From Zygnema cylindricum (taxonomy: Eukaryota; Streptophyta; Zygnematophyceae; Zygnematales; Zygnemataceae): a stretch of DNA of 64,000 nucleotides. A program made the position numbers and the translations under genes. Location of the stretch: contig JBBHKE010000422.1 in the NCBI GenBank assembly GCA_037447655.1, positions 162,700-226,699 on the forward strand, in the 5' to 3' direction. Under the pieces are notes generated by a model. It ran no database searches and was not told where the DNA came from. It saw only the letters and a list, made by a program, of their open reading frames with translations. Below, piece by piece: positions 20,687-29,717 of the stretch; position 1 is the stretch's first letter, and every line of letters starts with the position of its first letter.

Positions 20687-21780
20687 TGTTGAAATTTATG
20701 TATTTTCTAGGTCTGTGTTGGAAAAATAAATAGAGTGTTGAAAAGAGGTGACTAATAGTTCACTTCTATATTTTAGTTAGAATGTAAAGAGAGAGTAAGA
20801 GAGGACCAAAGGCACGCCATGGTTGCCGCATCATCTAGAAGGAGGAAGAATGAATTAGAAAGTATTTCACTAGTTTTAGCAAAATACTGCCGCCGGCCGG
20901 GTTTGAACCGGGGTCTGTAGGCTACTAAATAGACCAACGCCTTATCCATTAAGTTACTTACGAAAAGATACAAGTGACGGGTTTCATAAATATATAAACA
21001 ATAACGAAACAGCTAATTAACAGCAGACTAACCAAAATGAGCAATTTCTGCATGTACGCGAATCTGAACCGTGTAAAATATGTTTTGATCGGACGGCCGG
21101 CATTATAGCCGCCACGCGAAGTGGGCTTTTTGGCGGCATACGGATATAGCGTCACGCGGTGCCACGTGGCGCCACATTATTTGATACCGGAGAAGATGGG
21201 AGGAGGAACCATGGCTTCCGATATGACAGGTGTCACCTTGTAGACCTTGTCGTACAATGGTTGTACAATAAGTACATCGCCCATTGTACCTTCTTGTACT
21301 TTATAGTGTTCCTATTGGACTAGGGTTTAATAGTAGGTAGTCGTGAGTAGGCAGACCGAGACTTAGTAATATTTAGGTACCTCTCTCTCTAAGAGAGCTT
21401 GTAACTATAAAGGTCATCTTTGACCAGCCATAACTTAATGCTCGAGTGAGCAAATTCACTGATTCTTTTTGCTGCGGACTCAGGGGAGTCTAAGCTACAC
21501 AAGGGTGTAGTCGGTCAGAGTCTTTGCGTGCCAGGGTGGCACTTGTTCAGTGGGAAAGTCAAAGTGGGGAATATTGTCCAAAACACATATTGAAGCTTTG
21601 CGTTTTGTGGTGGAACTGAGCACACAGAAGGTCTTCTCTTCACAGGGGTGAAGGTATATTGGAGTTCTTGTTGTCAAGGGATCATTTATTTGGGTTTATA
21701 TCAACTTGGAGTCGGCACTATCTAGATTAGCTTCTTTTGGATCTGCGAATTCTGTGGGCAATGGAGCCCATAGAATTTCA
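20687..21780 (+). repeat. LTR1 of nested copia-type array
   Basis: This 1094-bp LTR starts TGTTGAAATT and ends GAATTTCA. It contains the antisense tRNA-like module (20888-20960), a GC-rich block with CCACGTGGCGCCAC near 21160, a palindromic 'ctctctctaagagag' near 21380, and near its end the start codon of the internal ORF (21761). It differs from LTR2 and LTR3 at few positions, for example 'cacttctat' against 'cacttgtat'. Confidence 0.92.
20888..20960 (-). other. tRNA-like module, antisense in LTR1
   Basis: The minus strand reads 'taatggataaggcgttggtc' (A-box and D-arm resembling tRNA-Arg genes), an anticodon-arm-like stretch, then 'accccggttcaaacccggcc' with B box GGTTCAAACC and four of five T-stem pairs. 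The acceptor stem is not convincing. It looks like a tRNA-derived remnant, not a tRNA gene. It also means a pol III promoter-like signal opposes the LTR. Confidence 0.55.
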
Positions 21781-23734
21781 GGTTATGGGCCCACCATCTA
21801 GGGTGCCTATGTTCGATGGAACAGACTTCACTTATTGGGAGTTTATTATGGAGGGATTGCTTTTCGAGAAGCACTTATGGGGAATTGTTTCGGGACATGT
21901 GAGATGTCCGCCACTTGGCTTTGGAGGAGCTTACTGTGGAGAACCATCTGAGGCTGCCCAGAATATCAACCGGAGTTCAGATGCAACGAAAGGTGAAGGG
22001 AAAAATATTGTGGTGGAAGGGGAAAAAGGGGAGAATGATAAAGGGACACTTATGGTGAGGGGAGCTATGCTCTTCGCCACAGCTCCACTTAGAGGGGTTG
22101 TAAGTAAAACTGAAGAAAATGATAGTAAAATTTGGGAGTATAAAAACACTATAGCAAAACATCTCATACTTAGATATGTGTCTAAGTCCATAGCTATCAC
22201 TCTTTTAAGTCATACTAAGTCTTCGGAAATATGGGAAACACTAAGGCAGATTTATAAGAGTGAGACTATTCAGAGGCAGCAGTTAGTAAAACAGGAAATA
22301 GAGGCCTATGTTTATAAAGGCGGTAATATGATAGAGTTTTGCAATGATATTGCTGCGTTATATGTTGAGCTTGCTAGTGCGGGGTATGTAGAATCTGAGG
22401 AGAGAAAGATCAATACACTACTCATGAAACTCCCAGATGAGTACGAAAATATCATTAATCGTATGCAGGCAATGGATGGCTCCTCATGGACTTGGAGCTT
22501 TACCATGGGGATAATTCTTGTGAGGGAAAGCACTTTGGAGCTTCGTAGGGGAAGTGAGAGGGTAACTGCCTTTACAGCTGGTGGTGATTGGCGGAAGCGT
22601 GATGAGAGGAACGGTGGTGATTGGCGGAAGCGTGATGAGAGGAAGAAAGACGAAGGTAAACCTTATCATAACTTTGGTGGAAAGAGAGGGAGAGGAAAAG
22701 AAAGGGGAGCTTTGAAAAAGGGTGTTTGCTTCTTTTGTAGGGAACCGGGTCATTATATAGAGGAATGCCCTTGTTTGGAAGAACTTAGAAGTTGGAATGT
22801 GGATGAGGAGGAAGAAAGGGAAGAGGATGAAGAGGATGAAGAAATTTTGGAGCTTCTTCACATCGGTAGAATGGAGAAGAGAGAGAAGTACACAGAAATT
22901 ACACGGAAGCAACGATGTGCTTTTGGAGGTATAAGGGAAGTAAGAGGAAGGGAGGTACTTGAGGGAGTTAGAAATGATGAGGATGTGAAAGAGTGTAAAA
23001 AGTATGACTTAGAAATGAGAAAGTCAAATCTAGGATACATAAATGAAAAAGGGAAAAATAAAAATAATGAGGATAATTTTATAAATATTTTGGAAATAGA
23101 AAACTGGTTGGAAAGGGAGACTTCAACGGATTTGGAGGAAAGGGGAGAAGTAAAACTAGAGGGGTTTTTAAAGGATAGGGGAGAAAAGAAATATTTAATG
23201 AAAAGTTTAGGGGAGGAGAAATACTTTTTGGGAATCATTATAGAAAGTGATTGTGGAAAGAATTCCATGGGAGAGAGTGAGGAAAATTCAGAAAATGGGG
23301 TGAGTATCATCGATAAAAATATGAGCTCGGAAGATGTAGATTTTATGAGGAACTTAGTGGGGAATCTTGATATAACGATAAATATGGGGAGTAATGGGTT
23401 TGACATCACTAATGAGAGTGATGGCATTTATGAACGTGTGCCTGTAAGAGGGTTAGCATCTGGGTGTGTGTTGCAGATTGGAGATGGGGCTGGCTGTTTG
23501 AATTGCAAGAGGGAAATTGGATTTAGTGAGGATGGAAAAGAAATGAGGTGGATAAAGTATTTTCTCGGATTTATGAAAAATGGCATGCAAAATAAATTTT
23601 GTGATGTAATTATTATTTCGGTTCATCTAACACACTTCTTTAAATACAAGGGTATTCACTTAGAGTTTAATGAGGAGAAAAGAAAGAAGAAAAGGAAAAA
23701 GAAGAAAAAAAAAATTGTGTTTAGTGGGAGTTGA
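21761..23734 (+). CDS. Copia-type Gag fused to internally deleted Pol remnants, copy 1
   Basis: This 657-residue ORF starts at ATG 21761, 20 nt inside LTR1. Residues about 1-40 are the copia Gag N-terminus (VMGPPSRVPMFDG, YWEFIMEG). UBN2-like Gag follows, with LMKLPDEYENIINRMQAMDG, and a CCHC knuckle CFFCREPGHYIEEC lies near residue 323. The remainder is not random. ITRKQRCAFGG (about 383) matches the protease lead-in, LGYINEKG (about 423) resembles the pre-integrase motif, LMKSLGEEKYFLGIIIESD (about 478) matches the copia RT C-terminal motif, and AGCLNCKREIGF (about 575) and KNKFCD-like to FKYKGIHLEF (about 610-640) match RNase H. The catalytic parts between them are gone, yet the frame is open. 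It ends in a Lys/Arg tail. Confidence 0.85.
   Translation: MEPIEFQVMGPPSRVPMFDGTDFTYWEFIMEGLLFEKHLWGIVSGHVRCPPLGFGGAYCGEPSEAAQNINRSSDATKGEGKNIVVEGEKGENDKGTLMVRGAMLFATAPLRGVVSKTEENDSKIWEYKNTIAKHLILRYVSKSIAITLLSHTKSSEIWETLRQIYKSETIQRQQLVKQEIEAYVYKGGNMIEFCNDIAALYVELASAGYVESEERKINTLLMKLPDEYENIINRMQAMDGSSWTWSFTMGIILVRESTLELRRGSERVTAFTAGGDWRKRDERNGGDWRKRDERKKDEGKPYHNFGGKRGRGKERGALKKGVCFFCREPGHYIEECPCLEELRSWNVDEEEEREEDEEDEEILELLHIGRMEKREKYTEITRKQRCAFGGIREVRGREVLEGVRNDEDVKECKKYDLEMRKSNLGYINEKGKNKNNEDNFINILEIENWLERETSTDLEERGEVKLEGFLKDRGEKKYLMKSLGEEKYFLGIIIESDCGKNSMGESEENSENGVSIIDKNMSSEDVDFMRNLVGNLDITINMGSNGFDITNESDGIYERVPVRGLASGCVLQIGDGAGCLNCKREIGFSEDGKEMRWIKYFLGFMKNGMQNKFCDVIIISVHLTHFFKYKGIHLEFNEEKRKKKRKKKKKKIVFSGS
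21781..21795 (+). other. Putative primer-binding site, first internal region
   Basis: GGTTATGGGCCCACC begins right after the LTR CA. It resembles the anticodon-stem complement of initiator tRNA-Met used as a half-tRNA primer by Drosophila copia (established, from memory), rather than the usual TGGTATCAGAGC. It is also part of the gag frame (VMGPP). Confidence 0.5.
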
Positions 23735-23750
23735 AAAGAAAGTAGACTAG

Positions 23751-23763
23751 AAAATAAGGGGAG
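23751..23763 (+). other. Polypurine tract before LTR2
   Basis: AAATAAGGGGAG immediately precedes the TG of LTR2. The same tract precedes LTR3 at 26829-26841. Confidence 0.8.
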
Positions 23764-24857
23764 TGTTGAAATTTATGTATTTTCTAGGTCTGTGTTGGAA
23801 AAATAAATAGAGTGTTGAAAAGAGGTGACTAATAGTTCACTTGTATATTTTAGTTAGAATGTAAAGAGAGAGTAAGAGAGGACCAAAGGCACGCCATGGT
23901 TGCCGCATCATCTAGAAGGAGGAAGAATGAATTAGAAAGTATTTCACTAGTTTTAGCAAAATACTGCCGCCGGCCGGGTTTGAACCGGGGTCTGTAGGCT
24001 ACTAAATAGACCAACGCCTTATCCATTAAGTTACTTACGAAAAGATACACGTGACGGGTTTCATAAATATATAAACAATAACGAAACAGCTAATTAACAG
24101 CAGACTAACCAAAATGAGCAATTTCTGCATGTACGCGAATCTGAACCGTGTAAAATATGTTTTGATCGGACGGCCGGCATTATAGCCGCCACGCGAAGTG
24201 GGCTTTTTGGCGGCATACGGATATAGCGTCACGCGGTGCCACGTGGCGCCACATTATTTGATACCGGAGAAGATGGGAGGAGGAACCATGGCTTCCAATA
24301 TGACAGGTGTCACCTTGTAGACCTTGTCGTACAATGGTTGTACAATAAGTACATCGCCCATTGTACCTTCTTGTACTTTATAGTGTTCCTATTGGACTAG
24401 GGTTTAATAGTAGGTAGTCGTGAGTAGGCAGACCGAGACTTAGTAATATTTAGGTACCTCTCTCTCTAAGAGAGCTTGTAACTATAAAGGTCATCTTTGA
24501 CCAGCCATAACTTAATGCTCGAGTGAGCAAATTCACTGATTCTTTTTGCTGCGGACTCAGGGGAGTCTAAGCTACACAAGGGTGTAGTCGGTCAGAGTCT
24601 TTGCGTGCCAGGGTGGCACTTGTTCAGTGGGAAAGTCAAAGTGGGGAATATTGTCCAAAACACATATTGAAGCTTTGCGTTTTGTGGTGGAACTGAGCAC
24701 ACAGAAGGTCTTCTCTTCACAGGGGTGAAGGTATATTGGAGTTCTTGTTGTCAAGGGATCATTTATTTGGGTTTATATCAACTTGGAGTCGGCACTATCT
24801 AGATTAGCTTCTTTTGGATCTGCGAATTCTGTGGGCAATGGAGCCCATAGAATTTCA
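23764..24857 (+). repeat. LTR2 of nested copia-type array (shared middle LTR)
   Basis: This 1094-bp LTR serves as 3' LTR of the first unit and 5' LTR of the second. The start-to-start distance to LTR1 is 3077 and to LTR3 is 3078. Confidence 0.92.
23965..24037 (-). other. tRNA-like module, antisense in LTR2
   Basis: Sequence and placement match the module in LTR1 (A-box-like 'taatggataaggcg', B box GGTTCAAACC). Confidence 0.55.
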
Positions 24858-26802
24858 GGTTATGGGCCCACCATCTAGGGTGCCTATGTTCGATGGAACA
24901 GACTTCACTTATTGGGAGTTTATTATGGAGGGATTGCTTTTCGAGAAGCACTTATGGGGAATTGTTTCGGGACATGTGAGATGTCCGCCACTTGGCTTTG
25001 GAGGAGCTTACTGTGGAGAACCATCTGAGGCTGCCCAGAATATCAACCGGAGTTCAGATGCAACGAAAGGTGAAGGGAAAAATATTGTGGTGGAAGGGGA
25101 AAAAGGGGAGAATGATAAAGGGACACTTATGGTGAGGGGAGCTATGCTCTTCGCCACAGCTCCACTTAGAGGGGTTGTAAGTAAAACTGAAGAAAATGAT
25201 AGTAAAATTTGGGAGTATAAAAACACTATAGCAAAACATCTCATACTTAGATATGTGTCTAAGTCCATAGCTATCACTCTTTTAAGTCATACTAAGTCTT
25301 CGGAAATATGGGAAACACTAAGGCAGATTTATAAGAGTGAGACTATTCAGAGGCAGCAGTTAGTAAAACAGGAAATAGAGGCCTATGTTTATAAAGGCGG
25401 TAATATGATAGAGTTTTGCAATGATATTGCTGCGTTATATGTTGAGCTTGCTAGTGCGGGGTATGTAGAATCTGAGGAGAGAAAGATCAATACACTACTC
25501 ATGAAACTCCCAGATGAGTACGAAAATATCATTAATCGTATGCAGGCAATGGATGGCTCCTCATGGACTTGGAGCTTTACCATGGGGATAATTCTTGTGA
25601 GGGAAAGCACTTTGGAGCTTCGTAGGGGAAGTGAGAGGGTAACTGCCTTTACAGCTGGTGGTGATTGGCGGAAGCGTGATGAGAGGAACGGTGGTGATTG
25701 GCGGAAGCGTGATGAGAGGAAGAAAGACGAAGGTAAACCTTATCATAACTTTGGTGGAAAGAGAGGGAGAGGAAAAGAAAGGGGAGCTTTGAAAAAGGGT
25801 GTTTGCTTCTTTTGTAGGGAACCGGGTCATTATATAGAGGAATGCCCTTGTTTGGAAGAACTTAGAAGTTGGAATGTGGATGAGGAGGAAGAAAGGGAAG
25901 AGGATGAAGAGGATGAAGAAATTTTGGAGCTTCTTCACATCGGTAGAATGGAGAAGAGAGAGAAGTACACAGAAATTACACGGAAGCAACGATGTGCTTT
26001 TGGAGGTATAAGGGAAGTAAGAGGAAGGGAGGTACTTGAGGGAGTTAGAAATGATGAGGATGTGAAAGAGTGTAAAAAGTATGACTTAGAAATGAGAAAG
26101 TCAAATCTAGGATACATAAATGAAAAAGGGAAAAATAAAAATAATGAGGATAATTTTATAAATATTTTGGAAATAGAAAACTGGTTGGAAAGTGTGACTT
26201 CAACGGATTTGGAGGAAAGGGGAGAAGTAAAACTAGAGGGGTTTTTAAAGGATAGGGGAGAAAAGAAATATTTAATGAAAAGTTTAGGGGAGGAGAAATA
26301 CTTTTTGGGAATCATTATAGAAAGTGATTGTGGAAAGAATTCCATGGGAGAGAGTGAGGAAAATTCAGAAAATGGGGTGAGTATCATCGATAAAAATATG
26401 AGCTCGGAAGATGTAGATTTTATGAGGAACTTAGTGGGGAATCTTGATATAACGATAAATATGGGGAGTAATGGGTTTGACATCACTAATGAGAGTGATG
26501 GCATTTATGAACGTGTGCCTGTAAGAGGGTTAGCATCTGGGTGTGTGTTGCAGATTGGAGATGGGGCTGGCTGTTTGAATTGCAAGAGGGAAATTGGATT
26601 TAGTGAGGATGGAAAAGAAATGAGGTGGATAAAGTATTTTCTCGGATTTATGAAAAATGGCATGCAAAATAAATTTTGTGATGTAATTATTATTTCGGTT
26701 CATCTAACACACTTCTTTAAATACAAGGGTATTCACTTAGAGTTTAATGAGGAGAAAAGAAAGAAGAAAAGGAAAAAGAAGAAAAAAAAAAATTGTGTTT
26801 AG
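24838..26802 (+). CDS. Copia-type Gag fused to internally deleted Pol remnants, copy 2
   Basis: This 654-residue ORF is nearly identical to the one at 21761-23734 and starts 20 nt inside LTR2. Differences seen are WLESVTS against WLERETS near residue 455, and one extra A in the terminal A-run. The extra A shifts the last residues, so this copy ends KNCV and the other ends IVFSGS. Both copies keep the frame open over nearly 2 kb. Confidence 0.85.
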   Translation: MEPIEFQVMGPPSRVPMFDGTDFTYWEFIMEGLLFEKHLWGIVSGHVRCPPLGFGGAYCGEPSEAAQNINRSSDATKGEGKNIVVEGEKGENDKGTLMVRGAMLFATAPLRGVVSKTEENDSKIWEYKNTIAKHLILRYVSKSIAITLLSHTKSSEIWETLRQIYKSETIQRQQLVKQEIEAYVYKGGNMIEFCNDIAALYVELASAGYVESEERKINTLLMKLPDEYENIINRMQAMDGSSWTWSFTMGIILVRESTLELRRGSERVTAFTAGGDWRKRDERNGGDWRKRDERKKDEGKPYHNFGGKRGRGKERGALKKGVCFFCREPGHYIEECPCLEELRSWNVDEEEEREEDEEDEEILELLHIGRMEKREKYTEITRKQRCAFGGIREVRGREVLEGVRNDEDVKECKKYDLEMRKSNLGYINEKGKNKNNEDNFINILEIENWLESVTSTDLEERGEVKLEGFLKDRGEKKYLMKSLGEEKYFLGIIIESDCGKNSMGESEENSENGVSIIDKNMSSEDVDFMRNLVGNLDITINMGSNGFDITNESDGIYERVPVRGLASGCVLQIGDGAGCLNCKREIGFSEDGKEMRWIKYFLGFMKNGMQNKFCDVIIISVHLTHFFKYKGIHLEFNEEKRKKKRKKKKKKNCV

Positions 26803-26841
26803 TGGGAGTTGAAAAGAAAGTAGACTAGAAAATAAGGGGAG

Positions 26842-27935
26842 TGTTGAAATTTATGTATTTTCTAGGTCTGTGTTGGAAAAATAAATAGAGTGTTGAAAAG
26901 AGGTGACTAATAGTTCACTTGTATATTTTAGTTAGAATGTAAAGAGAGAGTAAGAGAGGACCAAAGGCACGCCATGGTTGCCGCATCATCTAGAAGGAGG
27001 AAGAATGAATTAGAAAGTATTTCACTAGTTTTAGCAAAATACTGCCGCCGGCCGGGTTTGAACCGGGGTCTGTAGGCTACTAAATAGACCAACGCCTTAT
27101 CCATTAAGTTACTTACGAAAAGATACACGTGACGGGTTTCATAAATATATAAACAATAACGAAACAGCTAATTAACAGCAGACTAACCAAAAGGAGCAAT
27201 TTCTGCATGTACGCGAATCTGAACCGTGTAAAATATGTTTTGATCGGACGGCCGGCATTATAGCCGCCACGCGAAGTGAGCTTTTTGGCGGCATACGGAT
27301 ATAGCGTCACGCGGTGCCACGTGGCGCCACATTATTTGATACCGGAGAAGATGGGAGGAGGAACCATGGCTTCCGATATGACAGGTCTCACCTTGTAGAC
27401 CTTGTTGTACAATGGTTGTACAATAAGTACATCGCCCATTGTACCTTCTTGTACTTTATAGTGTTCCTATTGGACTAGGGTTTAATAGTAGGTAGTCGTG
27501 AGTAGGCAGACCGAGACTTAGTAATATTTAGGTACCTCTCTCTCTAAGAGAGCTTGTAACTATAAAGGTCATCTTTGACCAGCCATAACTTAATGCTCGA
27601 GTGAGCAAATTCACTGATTCTTTTTGCTGCGGACTCAGGGGAGTCTAAGCTACACAAGGGTGTAGTCGGTCAGAGTCTTTGCGTGCCAGGGTGGCACTTG
27701 TTCAGTGGGAAAGTCAAAGTGGGGAATATTGTCCAAAACACATATTGAAGCTTTGCGTTTTGTGGTGGAACTGAGCACACAGAAGGTCTTCTCTTCACAG
27801 GGGTGAAGGTATATTGGAGTTCTTGTTGTCAAGGGATCATTTATTTGGGTTTATATCAACTTGGAGTCGGCACTATCTAGATTAGCTTCTTTTGGATCTG
27901 CGAATTCTGTGGGCAATGGAGCCCATAGAATTTCA
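26842..27935 (+). repeat. LTR3 of nested copia-type array
   Basis: This 1094-bp LTR ends ATTTCA at 27935, followed by the right target duplication GTTTC and resumption of the gypsy protease gene. Private changes include 'aaaaggagc' and 'gttgtacaatgg'. Confidence 0.92.
27043..27115 (-). other. tRNA-like module, antisense in LTR3
   Basis: Third near-identical copy of the LTR1 module, with the same A- and B-box-like blocks. Confidence 0.55.
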
Positions 27936-27940
27936 GTTTC

Positions 27941-28880
27941 AACCTTTTCACCGTTGCCTCGTTAATGAAGTTCCCCGATGCTCCGGAGTCCACCATGAAG
28001 TTAGCTGCACTTACTCCTATTTGACCCCGAAATATCAAAGGGTCTCCTCTTTAACCGGCTAACCTCATAACGGTAAGTTTTCCCTTTTTGGGACCTTTCC
28101 GTTTTGGACACTCTCGAGCCATATGATCTGGAGAACCGCACTGGAAGCATAGGCCATTTTGCCTCCTCCGCTGGATTTCCTCGGGGGATAAGTCATTGGT
28201 CTTGGTCTTGATAGGTTTCTTCTTTCTCGGCAGGACATTGACCACTTCCATATCCTCATTAATTGCGCCGAGCTCCATGGGGGTTGGACCTTCGTCTCGT
28301 CGGTTTCCTCCGCTACTGCTCGACCCGTAGTGATAAGGTCTTTGGAGGTTAAAGTCGACCGAATCGGTCCGCTCCGCAAACTGGATGATTGCTGAGAGAG
28401 GAGGAGTCGTGCTTTCCCGAGCAAGCCATTGTTCCACATCTCTACGAATAGAGGACTTAAGCCCCTTCACGAAGCGACCCACGGCTTCATCCTCCGTCAT
28501 CGTAGGTATTTGAAATTTACACTCCAAGAACCGCTGCGTAAACTCCATCACTGAAGTTCGTTGCTTCAATACTGCGATCTTATCTCTCGCCGCCTTCATC
28601 GTGTTGACGGGCTGCGAAGTGTCACGGAGGAGTTGAACGAAGAGCGCCCAAACGGTCGGTATCTCATCGTCCTCTACCAATGTTCTCCACCAAGCTCCCG
28701 CTGCCCCTTTAAGAAGACCACCCGCGTAGTGGATCTTCTCACGATCCGATAGGCTAGGAAAATTCTCGAGATAGTTCGCCATGGAGAATAGCCATGAGTC
28801 AAGGTTCTTGTGTCTTGCAGGGTCAAACTCATCGGGAAGCCTTAATTTCGGTCTCCTGGAGTCTCTCTCTATGCCTCCAT
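27941..28880 (-). pseudogene. Chromovirus gag and protease N-part (element 1)
   Basis: Gag capsid sequence ([20 protein letters not shown]), a CCHC knuckle [19 protein letters not shown], and the start of the aspartic protease ([15 protein letters not shown]) cut by the nested insertion. A stop follows VMRLAG at 28051. The frame upstream of the internal ATG at 28782 stays open without Met as far as the leader ([20 protein letters not shown]), so 28782 is probably not the natural start. Confidence 0.88.
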
Positions 28881-28937
28881 GAGGTTGTTCCTTAGAAGAG
28901 ACTCCAAGGCTGCAACGGTGTTACTTAGCTGCGCGTT

Positions 28938-29714
28938 CTATAATCTCACACTTTCCAACTCCCTGAGAACTTGCGCCAACATTTCTGTAGTGGATACGCC
29001 GTGTTCATCCATGCTGTCGAGTCCCACCTGTACCTGTCTCCTCCTTTTCGGTGGTGGAGAGGACGACGACGCTAAAAACACTGCTGAACCAGACAATTCC
29101 GGTAATTCCAGGAGCGAAGGTAAACTGATTGTGCGGAGAGAAGCAATTTCTAAGCTGTCGAGACTAGGTTGGTCGTGAGGACGGATGGCGGCTTTATTCA
29201 CGGGGGTAGAGGGTTTCACTTTTGGACTTTGCGAAGCGTCGCTACGTGCGAGGGTATCGCAGCGTCCATCATTTATAAAACTGCGCTGCTGCGGCGAAAC
29301 TGAGGGTTCGTCGTTACCCACATAGTGAAACACAATTGCGCCGTTGCGCTTTCCTATCAGCGCAGCGGTGGTGCAGCGATCCTCTGACGTCATCGTAACC
29401 ATGTTGCGTTGCGGTGGCTGCGCTGCTACAGCGCTGCGGTGTGGTAACATCGCCGCTGCGGTCCTCTGCCACGTACCCAAGATGATTGCGATGGTTGCGA
29501 CACTGCGATTCGCTCCTTTGTTGCGGCCGCTGCGATTGCCCCTTCGGTAAAGCTGAGTGTCCTCACTCCGCTGAAACCGGCGCAGCAACTCCGGGGAATG
29601 TAGATCCCTCTCGTCCACCCAAGAGTCCTCCTCAGCACCGTAACCCTTCCAACGCACCAAGTATTGGGTGGAGTTGGAATTCCGAGAGTGGCGTGACAGA
29701 AGGATCTCTTCCAC
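28938..29714 (-). pseudogene. Junction ORF: chromodomain, Pol tail N-part and gag leader fused
   Basis: This 258-codon frame crosses the dimer junction at 29021-29023. It reads the chromodomain of element 2 (SRHSRNSNSTQYLVRWKGYG), runs in frame into the first part of the Pol tail (SSSSPPPKRRRQVQVG), then passes into the 5' leader of element 1 (MDEHGVSTTEMLAQVLREL) and stops. A single stop (29715-29717) separates it from integrase. It is a deletion product, but it proves the Pol tail is in frame with the chromodomain. Confidence 0.8.
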
Positions 29715-29717
29715 CTC

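Larger units (their letters stand above)
20687..27935 (+). mobile_element. Nested copia-type array: three LTRs, two internal regions
   Basis: The order is LTR1 (20687-21780), internal 1, LTR2 (23764-24857), internal 2, LTR3 (26842-27935). The LTRs are 1094 bp, TG...CA. The array sits in the gypsy protease gene between 5-bp duplications GTTTC (20682-20686 and 27936-27940), and the uninterrupted target is visible in element 2 near 32970. Copies are almost identical: only a few substitutions and one A-run length change were found by eye. The array is therefore much younger than its host. No intact protease, integrase or RT is encoded, so it needs helper proteins. Confidence 0.93.

Noticed and set aside
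20888-20960. Functional tRNA-Arg gene in the LTR
   Set aside because: A and B boxes are plausible but the acceptor stem and anticodon arm do not pair properly; annotated only as tRNA-like.
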